In this document: positions 8,414 through 17,873 of the stretch, piece by piece
Position numbering within the stretch: position 1 is the stretch's first letter
Layout of the letters: each line of letters begins with the position of its first letter
Source of the DNA: Anaerocolumna cellulosilytica
Lineage (GTDB): Bacteria > Bacillota > Clostridia > Lachnospirales > Lachnospiraceae
Assembly (NCBI RefSeq): GCF_014218335.1
Contig: NZ_AP023367.1
Coordinates: 1,985,501-2,049,500 of the forward strand
Direction of reading: 5' to 3'
Length of the DNA: 64,000 nucleotides
Translations under genes and position numbers: made by a program
Notes under the pieces: generated by a model
Databases searched by the model: none
The model's input: the letters and a program-made list of their open reading frames with translations, nothing else
Told to the model about the DNA's origin: nothing

Positions 8414-9808
8414 ATGAAACAGTTTTTCTTCCGTGGGAAACGGATTCGCCCCACGGACAAGGATTTAGTTTTCCATGTTACCCTTGCCGCCCTGCTTCCG
8501 GTTTTTCTGCTGATTGTTCTGCTGTTTCATAGCAAGGCAATCCTGCAGATAGACTGGAAGAACAGCTCTCTTTTGCAGATAAGCAACATCAGTTTCCCGT
8601 ATCTGCTTATCAGTATAGGCGTGGCAGGCATCATATGTCTGGTGTTGGCTGTGCTGTTTTATCATTATCGCCGTGATACTATAAAACAGCTCTATCACCG
8701 CCAAAAGCTGGCGAAGATGATTCTGGAAAACAAGTGGTATGAAGCGGAGCAGGTACAGTCTGACGGCTTCTTCAAAGACCTATCTTCCAGCCGTTCCAAA
8801 GAGAAAATCACTTATTTCCCAAAACTGTACTACCAGCTTCAAAATGGGCTGATTCACATACAGGTGGAAATCACGCTGGGGAAATATCAAGACCAGCTTT
8901 TGCATTTGGAAAAGAAGCTGGAAAGCGGATTATACTGTGAACTGACCGACAAGGAATTAAAGGATTCCTATGTGGAATATACCCTGCTCTATGATACCAT
9001 TGCAAACCGTATTTCCATAGAAGACGCACAGGCACAAGGCGGTAAGCTCCGGTTGATGAAGAATGTATGGTGGGAATATGACAAGCTCCCTCATATGCTC
9101 ATTGCTGGTGGAACAGGCGGCGGCAAAACATACTTTATTCTGACACTGGTGGAAGCCCTGCTCCGCACTAATGCTGTCCTTTTTATCTTAGACCCGAAGA
9201 ACGCCGACCTTGCAGATTTACAAGCTGTCATGCCAAATGTCTACTATAAAAAAGAGGATATGCTCTCCTGCATTGATTCGTTCTATGAAGAAATGATGAA
9301 GCGCAGCGAAGACATGAAGCAGATGGTGGGTTACAAGACAGGCGAAAACTATACCTACTTGGGACTTCCAGCTCATTTTCTTATCTTTGATGAATACGTT
9401 GCGTTCATGGAAATGCTGGGAACCAAAGAAAACACTGCTGTTCTGAATAAGCTGAAACAGATTGTTATGCTGGGACGGCAGGCAGGCTTCTTTCTCATCT
9501 TGGCTTGTCAGCGTCCAGACGCAAAGTATTTAGGGGACGGAATCCGTGACCAGTTCAATTTCCGTGTCGCTTTGGGGCGTATGTCTGAAATGGGTTACGG
9601 TATGATGTTTGGAGAAACTGACAAGGATTTCTTCCTAAAACAGATAAAAGGACGTGGCTATGTGGATACGGGAACCAGTGTCATATCAGAATTTTACACA
9701 CCTCTCGTACCAAAAGGACATGACTTCTTAAAAGAAATAAAAGTTCTGATAGACAGCAGGCAGGCGGCACAGGCGGCGTGCGAAGCGAAAGCCGCAGGTG
9801 ACGACTGA
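8414..9808 (+). CDS. tcpA: FtsK/SpoIIIE-type coupling protein (TcpA, Tn916 Orf21)
   Basis: 464 residues, as in Tn916 Orf21. Two N-terminal membrane helices (about residues 20-40 and 60-85) precede a P-loop ATPase with Walker A AGGTGGGKTYF (about residue 235), a Walker B region FLIFDEYVAF (about 325) and the arginine-finger/sensor segment LACQRPDAKYLGDGIRDQFNFR. It is the membrane coupling protein that hands the relaxase-DNA complex, or double-stranded DNA, to the mating channel. The oriT lies directly behind it, before the relaxase gene, exactly as in Tn916. Confidence 0.92.
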   Translation: MKQFFFRGKRIRPTDKDLVFHVTLAALLPVFLLIVLLFHSKAILQIDWKNSSLLQISNISFPYLLISIGVAGIICLVLAVLFYHYRRDTIKQLYHRQKLAKMILENKWYEAEQVQSDGFFKDLSSSRSKEKITYFPKLYYQLQNGLIHIQVEITLGKYQDQLLHLEKKLESGLYCELTDKELKDSYVEYTLLYDTIANRISIEDAQAQGGKLRLMKNVWWEYDKLPHMLIAGGTGGGKTYFILTLVEALLRTNAVLFILDPKNADLADLQAVMPNVYYKKEDMLSCIDSFYEEMMKRSEDMKQMVGYKTGENYTYLGLPAHFLIFDEYVAFMEMLGTKENTAVLNKLKQIVMLGRQAGFFLILACQRPDAKYLGDGIRDQFNFRVALGRMSEMGYGMMFGETDKDFFLKQIKGRGYVDTGTSVISEFYTPLVPKGHDFLKEIKVLIDSRQAAQAACEAKAAGDD

Positions 9809-9847
9809 CTAGCTGGCTGGTGTGGCGCAAGCCACGCCAGCACATAA

Positions 9848-9900
9848 CCCCCCGTATCTAACAGGGGGGTACAAATCAACAGGAAACAGAACATAAAAAG
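9848..9900 (+). other. Origin of transfer (oriT) of the ICE
   Basis: Inverted repeat cccccc (9848-9853) / gggggg (9864-9869) with loop gtatctaaca, followed by tacaaatc. It is in the orf21-orf20 gap, the position of the Tn916 oriT, and the sequence strongly resembles what I recall of that oriT. The exact nick site is not assigned. Confidence 0.75.
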
Positions 9901-9940
9901 GCGAAAATCCTTTGTGGCATAAGGGTTTTCTAAAAAAATG

Positions 9941-9981
9941 ACGTATGTCGGCTTGGTATGAAAAGTTGACATACGTTTTTT
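9941..9981 (+). terminator. Terminator-like hairpin before the relaxase gene
   Basis: Arms acgtatgtc (9941-9949) and gacatacgt (9968-9976) followed by six T, ending right at the start of orf20. Could attenuate transcription entering orf20 or be part of the extended oriT structure. Confidence 0.55.
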
Positions 9982-9982
9982 G

Positions 9983-11200
9983 ATGGGAGGGATTTTACTG
10001 AATTACAAAACATGGATACAGGAATTACGGAAAAAGCGTTCCGCTTACGGTGTGTCCCAAAGAAGACTTGCGGTAGCTGCCGGAATCACACGCCAGTATT
10101 TAAGCGATATGGAAACCGGAAAGATAGTTCCATCAGAGGAATTGCAGGCGTCCATTTTGGAAGCACTGGAACGGTTTAATCCCGATTCTCCGCTGGAAAT
10201 GCTCTTTGACTATGTGCGGATTCGATTTCCAACGCTGGACGTAAAACACATTGTTCAGGACGTTTTGAAGTTGAAGCTGTCCTATCTGCTCCATGAGGAT
10301 TACGGTTTTTATTCCTATGCAGAGCATTATTCACTGGGCGATATTTTTGTACTGGTATCCCCCGAACAGGAAAAAGGCGTTCTGTTAGAGCTAAAGGGGC
10401 GTGGCTGCCGCCAGTTTGAAAGCTATCTGCTGGCACAGGAACGAAACTGGTATGATTTTTTCATGGATTGTCTGGTTGAGGGTGGTGTGATGAAGCGGCT
10501 TGACCTTGCCATTAATGACAAGGCAGGCATTTTAAATATTCCAAACCTGACAGAAAAATGCCGAAAAGAAGAATGTATTTCGGTCTTTCGTAGCTTTAAA
10601 AGTTACCGCAGCGGCGAACTGGTACGGCGTGAGGAAAAAGAATGTATGGGAAATACGCTTTATATCGGTTCTTTGCAGAGTGAAGTATACTTTTGCATTT
10701 ATGAAAAGGATTATGAGCAGTACAAGAAAAATGATATTCCTATAGAAGAAGCCGAAGTGAAAAACCGTTTTGAAATCCGGCTGAAAAATGAGCGTGCCTA
10801 TCATGCCTTACGTGACCTGCTTTATTATGACAATCCAGAACGCACCGCTTTTAAGATTATCAACCGATATGTCCGGTTTGTGGATAGGGATAATACAAAG
10901 CCCCGTTCCGACTGGAAGCTCAATGAAGAATGGGCGTGGTTTATCGGGGAGAATCGGGAAAGTATGAAGCTGACCACGAAGCCGGAGCCGTATTCCTTTC
11001 AACGTACCTTAAACTGGCTTTCCCATCAGGTAGCCCCCACGTTAAAGGTAGCCATGAAATTAGATGAACTCAATCATACGCAGGTGGTAAAGGACATTAT
11101 CGCTCATGCAAAGTTGACGGAACGGCACAGAACCATTTTGAAACAGCAAACTGCTTCTGCAAAGGAACTGATAGTAAAAGAAACGGACACTGCCCTGTAA
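9983..11200 (+). CDS. MobT-type relaxase/replication initiator (Tn916 Orf20)
   Basis: 405 residues. The N-terminal helix-turn-helix of Cro/cI type (about residues 15-65, GVSQRRLAVAAGITRQYLSDME) is followed by the Rep_trans-family relaxase domain with GDIFVLVSPE, LELKGRGCRQFESYL and the catalytic-Tyr region; length and order match Tn916 Orf20, which nicks at oriT. The ATG at 9983 is chosen over the TTG at 9980 by family alignment (MGGILLNYKTW). It lies immediately after oriT, so it is probably controlled through the hairpin before it. Confidence 0.92.
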   Translation: MGGILLNYKTWIQELRKKRSAYGVSQRRLAVAAGITRQYLSDMETGKIVPSEELQASILEALERFNPDSPLEMLFDYVRIRFPTLDVKHIVQDVLKLKLSYLLHEDYGFYSYAEHYSLGDIFVLVSPEQEKGVLLELKGRGCRQFESYLLAQERNWYDFFMDCLVEGGVMKRLDLAINDKAGILNIPNLTEKCRKEECISVFRSFKSYRSGELVRREEKECMGNTLYIGSLQSEVYFCIYEKDYEQYKKNDIPIEEAEVKNRFEIRLKNERAYHALRDLLYYDNPERTAFKIINRYVRFVDRDNTKPRSDWKLNEEWAWFIGENRESMKLTTKPEPYSFQRTLNWLSHQVAPTLKVAMKLDELNHTQVVKDIIAHAKLTERHRTILKQQTASAKELIVKETDTAL

Positions 11201-11228
11201 TTCGGGCGAAAAAGAAAGGAGCTTTTTT

Positions 11229-11450
11229 ATGAATTTCGGACAGAACTTATACAACTGGTTTTTAACCAATGCGCAATCACTAGTACTGTTGGCAATTGTG
11301 GTCATTGGATTGTACTTAGGCTTCAAGCGTGAGTTTTCTAAACTCATTGGTTTTTTGGTGGTTGCCTTAATTGCCGTTGGACTGGTGTTCAATGCTGCTG
11401 GCGTAAAAGATATTTTGCTGGAACTGTTCAATAAGATTATTGGGGCTTAA
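11229..11450 (+). CDS. Small membrane transfer protein (Tn916 Orf19)
   Basis: 73 residues with two hydrophobic segments (about 17-33 and 40-57), starting MNFGQNLYNWFLTNAQS, the Orf19 type of Tn916 elements. Good site gaaaggagc before the ATG. Presumed inner-membrane part of the mating channel, VirB2/TrbC-like in size, but this role is inferred from position only. Confidence 0.82.
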   Translation: MNFGQNLYNWFLTNAQSLVLLAIVVIGLYLGFKREFSKLIGFLVVALIAVGLVFNAAGVKDILLELFNKIIGA

Positions 11451-11519
11451 ATTATAAATTGTGCTTTTAAATTCGGCTTGGTATAATAAAATTATGTATA
11501 TAAAAAAGGAGTGTTAACA

Positions 11520-12062
11520 ATGAAAACATCTATATTTTTAAGTTATCCTAAGCCATTTACAAAACAACAAGAGCAATTTGTAGACATGCTATCAAAATAT
11601 TTAAGTGAACGAGGATTAGAACCTAGAACTTTAGGAGTAACTGATTATGATATGGACGCTCCTTTAAAGGCAATCAGGCGACTCATGTTGGAATCTAACG
11701 GTTTATTAGCTATTGCTTTTAGAAGAAGTTACGTTGAAACGGGCGTTAGTAAGCCCCAAAGTGATATTAACGAAAAAGAAACGGACATATCTAATTTCTG
11801 GTTAACAAGTCCATACTGCCACATTGAACCAGCAATGGCATTTCAATTGGGTTTACCTGTATTAATATTGAGAGAAAAAGGAGTATTAGCAGACGGAATA
11901 TTAGAAAAAGGAGTACTGGGAACATATATGCCAGAGTTTAGCTTAGAAAATCCTTTTGAAGAATATTTTCAATCCAGTGAGTTTTTATCTTTAATAGGAA
12001 AATGGGAAGGTTATGTTAGAACAGTAGTTGAAAAGAAAGGTAATCCCCCACAATTATTTTAA
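11520..12062 (+). CDS. TIR / nucleoside-deoxyribosyltransferase-like fold protein (cargo)
   Basis: 180 residues from the ATG at 11520, which has aaaggag eight bases upstream (a GTG at 11511 is less likely). The N-terminus KTSIFLSYPKPFTKQQEQFVDML and the alternating strand-helix pattern, then NGLLAIAFRRSY, and YCHIEPAMAFQLGLPVLIL near residue 100 follow the TIR/NDT-like layout, in which a Glu in the equivalent of IEPAMA is the catalytic residue for NAD or nucleoside cleavage. It is not part of the Tn916 backbone: it interrupts the orf19-ardA junction, is AT-richer than its neighbours and has its own promoter region and terminator. A defence or toxin effector is the likely role by inference. 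No partner gene is visible next to it. Confidence 0.6.
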   Translation: MKTSIFLSYPKPFTKQQEQFVDMLSKYLSERGLEPRTLGVTDYDMDAPLKAIRRLMLESNGLLAIAFRRSYVETGVSKPQSDINEKETDISNFWLTSPYCHIEPAMAFQLGLPVLILREKGVLADGILEKGVLGTYMPEFSLENPFEEYFQSSEFLSLIGKWEGYVRTVVEKKGNPPQLF

Positions 12063-12079
12063 TTTAGTCATTTTACTAG

Positions 12080-12114
12080 AGCAGTTAATTCACAATGAGT
12101 TAGCTGCTTTTTTT
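12080..12114 (+). terminator. Terminator after the TIR-like gene
   Basis: Arms agcagttaa (12080-12088) and ttagctgct (12100-12108) followed by a T run. Confidence 0.8.
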
Positions 12115-12148
12115 ATACCCATTTTTAGAAAGGAGGTGATGATTTCAC

Positions 12149-12649
12149 ATGGAAATGCAGGTTTATATCTCGAACCTCGGCAAATACAATGAGGGTGAAT
12201 TGGTTGGTGCATGGTTTACCCCTCCCATTGACCCCGAAGACGTAAATGAAAAAATCGGGCTGAACAGTGAATATGAGGAATACGCAATCCATGATTATGA
12301 GTTGCCGTTTGATATTAACGAGTATACGTCCATTGAGGACATTAATCACCTGTGTGCTTTGGCGGAAGAACTCTCCGGCACACCTATGGAATCGGAAATG
12401 AAAGAGATTCAGCAAGCCTTTTTTGGCAGCTTTGAAGAAATGGCAGAACACGCAGACGATATTATCTGTTACCCCGATTGTGACGATATGGCAGACGTGG
12501 CACGCTATTTCATTGAGGAAACGGGAGCCTTGGGCGAAGTGCCTGTCCGTCTTCAAAACTACATTGACTATGAAGCATATGGACGTGACTTAGAGCTGGA
12601 CGGCAACTTTCTTGTTACAGCTCATGGTGTATTCGAGTACGCAGGATAA
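12149..12649 (+). CDS. ardA: Antirestriction protein ArdA (Tn916 Orf18)
   Basis: 166 residues, highly acidic, starting with MQVYISNLGKYNEGELVGAWF, the classic ArdA N-terminus. ArdA mimics bent B-form DNA and inhibits type I restriction enzymes while the ICE enters a new host. Length and position between orf19 and orf17 match Tn916 Orf18. Site aaaggaggtgat upstream; a terminator follows. Seen in combination with Gabija, it gives the ICE both anti-host-defence and antiphage functions. Confidence 0.93.
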   Translation: MEMQVYISNLGKYNEGELVGAWFTPPIDPEDVNEKIGLNSEYEEYAIHDYELPFDINEYTSIEDINHLCALAEELSGTPMESEMKEIQQAFFGSFEEMAEHADDIICYPDCDDMADVARYFIEETGALGEVPVRLQNYIDYEAYGRDLELDGNFLVTAHGVFEYAG

Positions 12650-12667
12650 CAATATAACGTAACTTTG

Positions 12668-12702
12668 AGGGCAGTTCTTTTTCTAGGGACTGCCCTTTTT
12701 TT
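12668..12702 (+). terminator. Terminator after ardA
   Basis: Arms agggcagttc (12668-12677) and ggactgccct (12687-12696) followed by T residues to 12702. Confidence 0.8.
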
Positions 12703-12734
12703 ATGTAAATTTTTAAAAGAAAGGACAAGTGTTT

Positions 12735-13127
12735 ATGAAGAAAATACGAAGCTACACCAGTATCTGGTCGGTGGAAAAAGTGCTGTATTCCATCAATGAC
12801 TTTAAGCTGCCGTTTCCCATCACCTTTACCCAAATGACATGGTTTGTGGTGTCTCTGTTTTTCGTAATACTTTTTGGCAATCTGCCACCGCTTTCCCTGA
12901 TAGACGGGGCTTTTCTCAAATACTTTGGGATTCCTCTTGCCCTCACCTGGTTCATGAGCCAGAAAACCTTTGATGGAAAGAAGCCTTACGGTTTTCTAAA
13001 ATCTGTCATGACCTATCTGGCACGCCCCAAAATCACCTATGCCGGAAAGCCTGTGAAGCTGCAAACAAAGCGGCATACCGAAGCCATCACGGCAGTTAGG
13101 AGTGAAATCTATGACCTATCCGATTAA
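12735..13127 (+). CDS. TcpE-family membrane protein (Tn916 Orf17)
   Basis: 130 residues from the ATG at 12735 (agaaagga upstream). Two membrane helices in the middle (FTQMTWFVVSLFFVILFG and FLKYFGIPLALTWF) with basic flanks, as in TcpE/Orf17 of Tn916 and pCW3-like systems, where it is an essential component of the conjugation channel. It overlaps the start of orf16 by 17 bases, indicating translational coupling. Confidence 0.87.
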   Translation: MKKIRSYTSIWSVEKVLYSINDFKLPFPITFTQMTWFVVSLFFVILFGNLPPLSLIDGAFLKYFGIPLALTWFMSQKTFDGKKPYGFLKSVMTYLARPKITYAGKPVKLQTKRHTEAITAVRSEIYDLSD

Positions 13128-15564
13128 ATATATCGAAAACAATTTGGTCTGGAACCATGACGGGGAGTGCTTTGCATACTATGAGCTGGTTCCCTATAAC
13201 TATTCGTTCCTAAGTCCAGAGCAGAAATTTCAGGTACACGATTCGTTCCGTCAGCTCATTGCACAAAACCGTAACGGAAAAATCCATGCGCTGCAAATCA
13301 GTACGGAATCCAGCATACGGGCGGCGCAGGAACGCTCCAAACAGGAAGTGACCGGAAGACTAAAGGAAATTGCCTATAAAAAAATTGACCAGCAGACGGA
13401 AGCCCTAATCTCCATGATTGGAGAAAATCAGGTGGACTACCGCTTCTTTATCGGGTTTAAGCTACTTTTAAATGAGCAGGAAGTCACGGTGAAAAACATC
13501 GAAAAAGACATGGCAAATACCTTTTCTGATTTTATCCATGATGTCAACCACAAGCTCATGGGGGACTTTGTTTCCATGAGCAATGATGAAATTGGACGTT
13601 TCTCTAAGATGGAAAAGCTGCTGGAAAATAAGATTTCCCGACGCTTCAAGATTCGCCGCTTAGACAAGAATGATTTTGGCTATCTTATCGAACATTTACA
13701 CGGACAGTCCGGCACAGCCTATGAGGATTACGAATATCCGTTGCCAAAGAAAAAGCTGAAAGGAAAAACGCTGGTAAAGCGTTATGATCTGATTAAGCCT
13801 ACCCGTTGCCTGATAGAAGAAAATCAGCGGTATTTGAAAATCGAACAGGAGGATTCCACCACCTACGCTGCTTATTTTACGATTAACTCCATTGTAGGGG
13901 AACTGGATTTTCCCTCTTCTGAAATCTTCTATTATCAACAGCAGCAATTTACCTTTCCCATTGATACCAGTATGAATGTGGAGATTGTAGCGAATAAAAA
14001 AGCCTTATCCACCGTCCGCAATAAGAAAAAGGAACTCAAAGACCTTGATAACCACGCATGGGAAAGTGACAACGAAACCAGCAACAACGTCATGGAAGCC
14101 TTGGATACGGTCAATGAGCTGGAAACAAATTTAGACCAGTCAAAGGAAGCCATGTATAAGCTCTCTTATGTCGTCAGGGTATCGGCTCCCGATTTGGAAG
14201 AACTGAAACGCCGCTGCAATGAGGTCAAGGATTTCTACGACGATTTAAGTGTGAAGCTTGTTCGTCCCTTTGGGGATATGCTGGGGTTACATGGCGAATT
14301 TCTTCCTGCCAGCAAGCGTTACATGAACGATTATATCCAATATGTGACCTCGGACTTTCTGGCTGGCTTGGGCTTTGGAGCAACACAAATGTTAGGAGAA
14401 AATGAGGGTATCTACGTAGGCTACAGTCTGGATACGGGAAGAAATGTGTATCTAAAACCTGCCCTTGCCAGTCAGGGAGTGAAAGGCTCCGTCACTAATG
14501 CCCTTGCTGCCGCTTTTGTAGGTTCTTTGGGTGGTGGTAAATCCTTTTCCAACAATATGATTGTGTACTATTCTGTATTGTTTGGCGCACAGGCAGTCAT
14601 TGTAGACCCAAAGGCAGAACGTGGAAACTGGAAAGAAACCCTGCCGGAGATTGCAGAGGAAATCAATATTGTTAATCTCACCAGCGAAGACAGGAACAAA
14701 GGCTTGCTTGACCCTTACGTGATTATGAAAAATCCAAAGGATTCCGAAAGCCTTGCCATTGATATTTTAACCTTTCTCACAGGAATTTCCTCCCGTGATG
14801 GGGAACGCTTCCCTGTCCTTAGAAAAGCCATTCGTGCAGTAACAAACAGCGAAGAACGGGGATTATTAAAAGTCATTGAGGAATTGAGGGTAGAAAATAC
14901 GCCAGTCAGTACCAGTATCGCTGACCATATCGAAAGCTTTACGGACTATGATTTTGCACAGCTTTTATTTTCCAACGGAGAAGTTACACAGTCCATCAGT
15001 CTGGAAAGGCAGTTGAATATTATACAAGTGGCAGATTTGGTATTGCCGGACAAAGAAACCGGATTTGAGGAATATACCACAATGGAGCTGCTTTCTGTCG
15101 CCATGCTTATTGTTATCAGTACCTTTGCCCTTGATTTTATCCATACAGACCGAAGCATTTTTAAGATTGTAGACCTTGATGAAGCATGGAGCTTTTTACA
15201 GGTAGCACAGGGCAAAACCTTATCTATGAAGCTGGTGCGTGCCGGACGTGCCATGAACGCCGGAGTTTATTTCGTGACCCAAAACACTGACGATTTACTG
15301 GACGAAAAGTTGAAGAACAATTTAGGGCTGAAATTTGCGTTTCGCTCTACGGACATCAATGAGATTAAGAAGACGCTAACCTTTTTCGGCGTGGACGCAG
15401 AGGACGAAAACAACCAGAAACGGTTACGTAATTTGGAAAACGGTCAATGCCTGATTAGTGATTTATATGGTCGTGTAGGCGTGATTCAGTTTCACCCGAT
15501 TTTTGAAGATTTACTCCATGCCTTTGATACCCGTCCTCCGGTCAGAAAAGAGGTGGAATCATGA
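13111..15564 (+). CDS. VirB4-like conjugation ATPase (Tn916 Orf16)
   Basis: 817 residues, starting MTYPIKYIENNLVW at the ATG 13111, which has aggag seven bases upstream; a GTG at 13102 is rejected. Walker A in AAFVGSLGGGKSFSNN (about residue 470), Walker B in IVDLDEAWSFLQ (about 690), TQNTDDLLDE downstream. VirB4-type ATPase that energises the mating channel at the membrane. Translationally coupled with orf17 upstream and orf15 downstream (4-base overlap). Confidence 0.92.
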   Translation: MTYPIKYIENNLVWNHDGECFAYYELVPYNYSFLSPEQKFQVHDSFRQLIAQNRNGKIHALQISTESSIRAAQERSKQEVTGRLKEIAYKKIDQQTEALISMIGENQVDYRFFIGFKLLLNEQEVTVKNIEKDMANTFSDFIHDVNHKLMGDFVSMSNDEIGRFSKMEKLLENKISRRFKIRRLDKNDFGYLIEHLHGQSGTAYEDYEYPLPKKKLKGKTLVKRYDLIKPTRCLIEENQRYLKIEQEDSTTYAAYFTINSIVGELDFPSSEIFYYQQQQFTFPIDTSMNVEIVANKKALSTVRNKKKELKDLDNHAWESDNETSNNVMEALDTVNELETNLDQSKEAMYKLSYVVRVSAPDLEELKRRCNEVKDFYDDLSVKLVRPFGDMLGLHGEFLPASKRYMNDYIQYVTSDFLAGLGFGATQMLGENEGIYVGYSLDTGRNVYLKPALASQGVKGSVTNALAAAFVGSLGGGKSFSNNMIVYYSVLFGAQAVIVDPKAERGNWKETLPEIAEEINIVNLTSEDRNKGLLDPYVIMKNPKDSESLAIDILTFLTGISSRDGERFPVLRKAIRAVTNSEERGLLKVIEELRVENTPVSTSIADHIESFTDYDFAQLLFSNGEVTQSISLERQLNIIQVADLVLPDKETGFEEYTTMELLSVAMLIVISTFALDFIHTDRSIFKIVDLDEAWSFLQVAQGKTLSMKLVRAGRAMNAGVYFVTQNTDDLLDEKLKNNLGLKFAFRSTDINEIKKTLTFFGVDAEDENNQKRLRNLENGQCLISDLYGRVGVIQFHPIFEDLLHAFDTRPPVRKEVES

Positions 15565-17873
15565 ATCAGCTTGTAACAAGCAGTAAAAAAAGAAAATGGA
15601 GCTGGCAGCGCACAGAAAAAGTGGTGATGACCGTATTTTTAATACTGGGAATTGCCCTTTTTCTTTTATCCGCATTGGGAACGGTGGCATATGCCGCCGG
15701 ACTGGTTGATGATACGGTGAAAGCCGGAAATGAGTACAGCCGATACCCATTAGATAATTACCAGCTTGATTTTTATGTGGATAACGGCTGGGACTGGCTT
15801 CCGTGGAACTGGCTGGACGGCATTGGAAAGCAGGTCATGTATGGGCTTTACGCCATTACCAATTTTATCTGGACAATCAGCTTGTACCTTTCCAATGCAA
15901 CGGGCTATCTGGTACAGGAAGCCTATTCACTGGACTTTATCTCCGATACAGCAGATTCCATTGGAAAGAACATACAGACCATTGCCGGAGTAAGCACAAG
16001 CGGACTTTCCCCTGACGGCTTTTATAGTGGATTTTTGCTGATTCTCATTTTAATCGTGGGAATTTACGTTGCCTATACGGGGCTTATCAAACGGGAAACC
16101 ACCAAAGCTATTCATGCGGTGATGAATTTTGTCGTGGTGTTTATACTGTCAGCAGCATTTATCGCCTATGCACCGGACTACATTGGAAAAATCAATGACT
16201 TTTCCTCGGACATCAGCAACGCCAGCTTATCATTAGGAACCAAAATTGTCATGCCAGATTCAGAAAGTAAGGGTAAAGACAGCGTTGACCTGATTCGTGA
16301 CAGCCTGTTTTCCATACAGGCAAAACAGCCGTGGCTTTTATTACAGTTTGACAATTCAGACAGTAAAGAAATCGGAGAAGAACGGATTGACAGCCTGCTC
16401 TCTACCAGTCCTGACGCAAACAATGGCAAAGACAGAGAAGAACTTGTAAAAGAAGAAATTGAAGAGAAAGACAATACAAATCTTACCATCACAAAGACCA
16501 TCAACCGCTTAGGTATGGTATTTTTCCTGTTTCTGTTTAATATCGGAATTTCGGTTTTTGTATTTTTACTGACAGGAATTTTAATTTTCTCACAGGTGCT
16601 TTTTATTATTTATGCCATGTTCTTGCCTATTAGTTTCCTGTTAAGCATGATTCCTACCTTTGAGGGAATGTCGAAGCGTGCCATTACAAAGCTATTTAAT
16701 ACGATTCTCACAAGAGCAGGAATCACACTAATTATTACTACGGCGTTTAGCATTTCCACCATGCTCTATACCCTGTCTACAGGGTATCCGTTCTTTTTGG
16801 TGGCATTTTTGCAGATAGTCACCTTTGCCGGAATCTATTTTAAGCTGGGGGATTTAATGAGTATGTTCTCCCTGCAAAGCGGCGATTCCCAAAGTGTTGG
16901 CAGACAGATAATGAGAAGACCCCGTATGCTTATGCAAGCCCATATGCACCGCTTGCAGCATAAGCTGGGGCGTTCCGTGGCTGCAATGGAAAAAGGTCAG
17001 ATTACAGGCAAAAAGACCGGAACGAGTGCAGGTGCTTCCGCTTCCAGAGCAACGCAGGCAGACCATACCCGACCAGACAGGGAAGCTACTGTCAGACCGG
17101 AGCAATCCTCCTTGGGGAAACGTGCCGGAGAGATGGCAGGAAAGGTAATGGATACCAAAGACAGGATTCGAGATACCGCAGGACAACTAAAAGAGCAGGC
17201 AAAAGATATGCCCGTCAATGCCAGATATGCTATTTATAATGGAAGAACGCAGGTATCGGAGGGGATACAGGATTTCACCTCCGGCGTGTCACAGACCAGA
17301 GCAGCCAGACAGGAGGAGCGGCAGGAAAAAGCCCAAAAGCGGAGAAAAACCATATCACAGCGTAGGTCAGAAATGGAACGGGCAAGGCAGCAAACAACTT
17401 CTCATTCATTTGATTCAGGTAAAAAAGCACCAAAAGCTGGCGGTTCAGTTCATGAAAGACCTGCTACTGCTCAAACCGGGCAATCCCGTCCGATAGTTGA
17501 CAGTCCGACACAAGAGAGCAGACCTACCATACAGCCGGAACCTGCCAGAACCACCACCCAAAGACCTGTGGTTTCTGCTAAAGGGGAGCAACAAAGGCTC
17601 GCCAAAGTACCCGACTATCAGACTGCACGACCAAAATGGCAGGAAGAGAAACAAATTTCTTCTGAAAGGCAGTCCACACAAAGAGCCGTTTCTTCCAGTC
17701 AGAGGGAACGTACCTTTCCTGTAGAACGGCAGTCTGTCAGCTCTCCTGCGCCCATTGAAAAACGGGGTTTACGGCAATCTACCCAAAACCGCAGGTTTAC
17801 TGTAAAACGGGAACCGAAAATAAAGGGTTCTGCCATTCCTCCGACCAGCAGAAAGGAGGAGCTAAAGCCATGA
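15561..17873 (+). CDS. Polytopic conjugation channel protein (Tn916 Orf15, VirB6-like)
   Basis: 770 residues. An N-terminal hydrophobic segment (about 25-50) then several membrane helices between about 100 and 440 (for example FYSGFLLILILIVGIYVAY, FFLFLFNIGISVFVFLL), then a long hydrophilic tail from about 450, rich in Gln, Arg, Thr, Ser and Pro, ending GSAIPPTSRKEELKP. Equivalent to Orf15 of Tn916 and TcpH-like channel proteins. Overlaps orf16 and orf14 by four bases each. The tail is low complexity and probably cytoplasmic or unstructured. Confidence 0.88.
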   Translation: MNQLVTSSKKRKWSWQRTEKVVMTVFLILGIALFLLSALGTVAYAAGLVDDTVKAGNEYSRYPLDNYQLDFYVDNGWDWLPWNWLDGIGKQVMYGLYAITNFIWTISLYLSNATGYLVQEAYSLDFISDTADSIGKNIQTIAGVSTSGLSPDGFYSGFLLILILIVGIYVAYTGLIKRETTKAIHAVMNFVVVFILSAAFIAYAPDYIGKINDFSSDISNASLSLGTKIVMPDSESKGKDSVDLIRDSLFSIQAKQPWLLLQFDNSDSKEIGEERIDSLLSTSPDANNGKDREELVKEEIEEKDNTNLTITKTINRLGMVFFLFLFNIGISVFVFLLTGILIFSQVLFIIYAMFLPISFLLSMIPTFEGMSKRAITKLFNTILTRAGITLIITTAFSISTMLYTLSTGYPFFLVAFLQIVTFAGIYFKLGDLMSMFSLQSGDSQSVGRQIMRRPRMLMQAHMHRLQHKLGRSVAAMEKGQITGKKTGTSAGASASRATQADHTRPDREATVRPEQSSLGKRAGEMAGKVMDTKDRIRDTAGQLKEQAKDMPVNARYAIYNGRTQVSEGIQDFTSGVSQTRAARQEERQEKAQKRRKTISQRRSEMERARQQTTSHSFDSGKKAPKAGGSVHERPATAQTGQSRPIVDSPTQESRPTIQPEPARTTTQRPVVSAKGEQQRLAKVPDYQTARPKWQEEKQISSERQSTQRAVSSSQRERTFPVERQSVSSPAPIEKRGLRQSTQNRRFTVKREPKIKGSAIPPTSRKEELKP

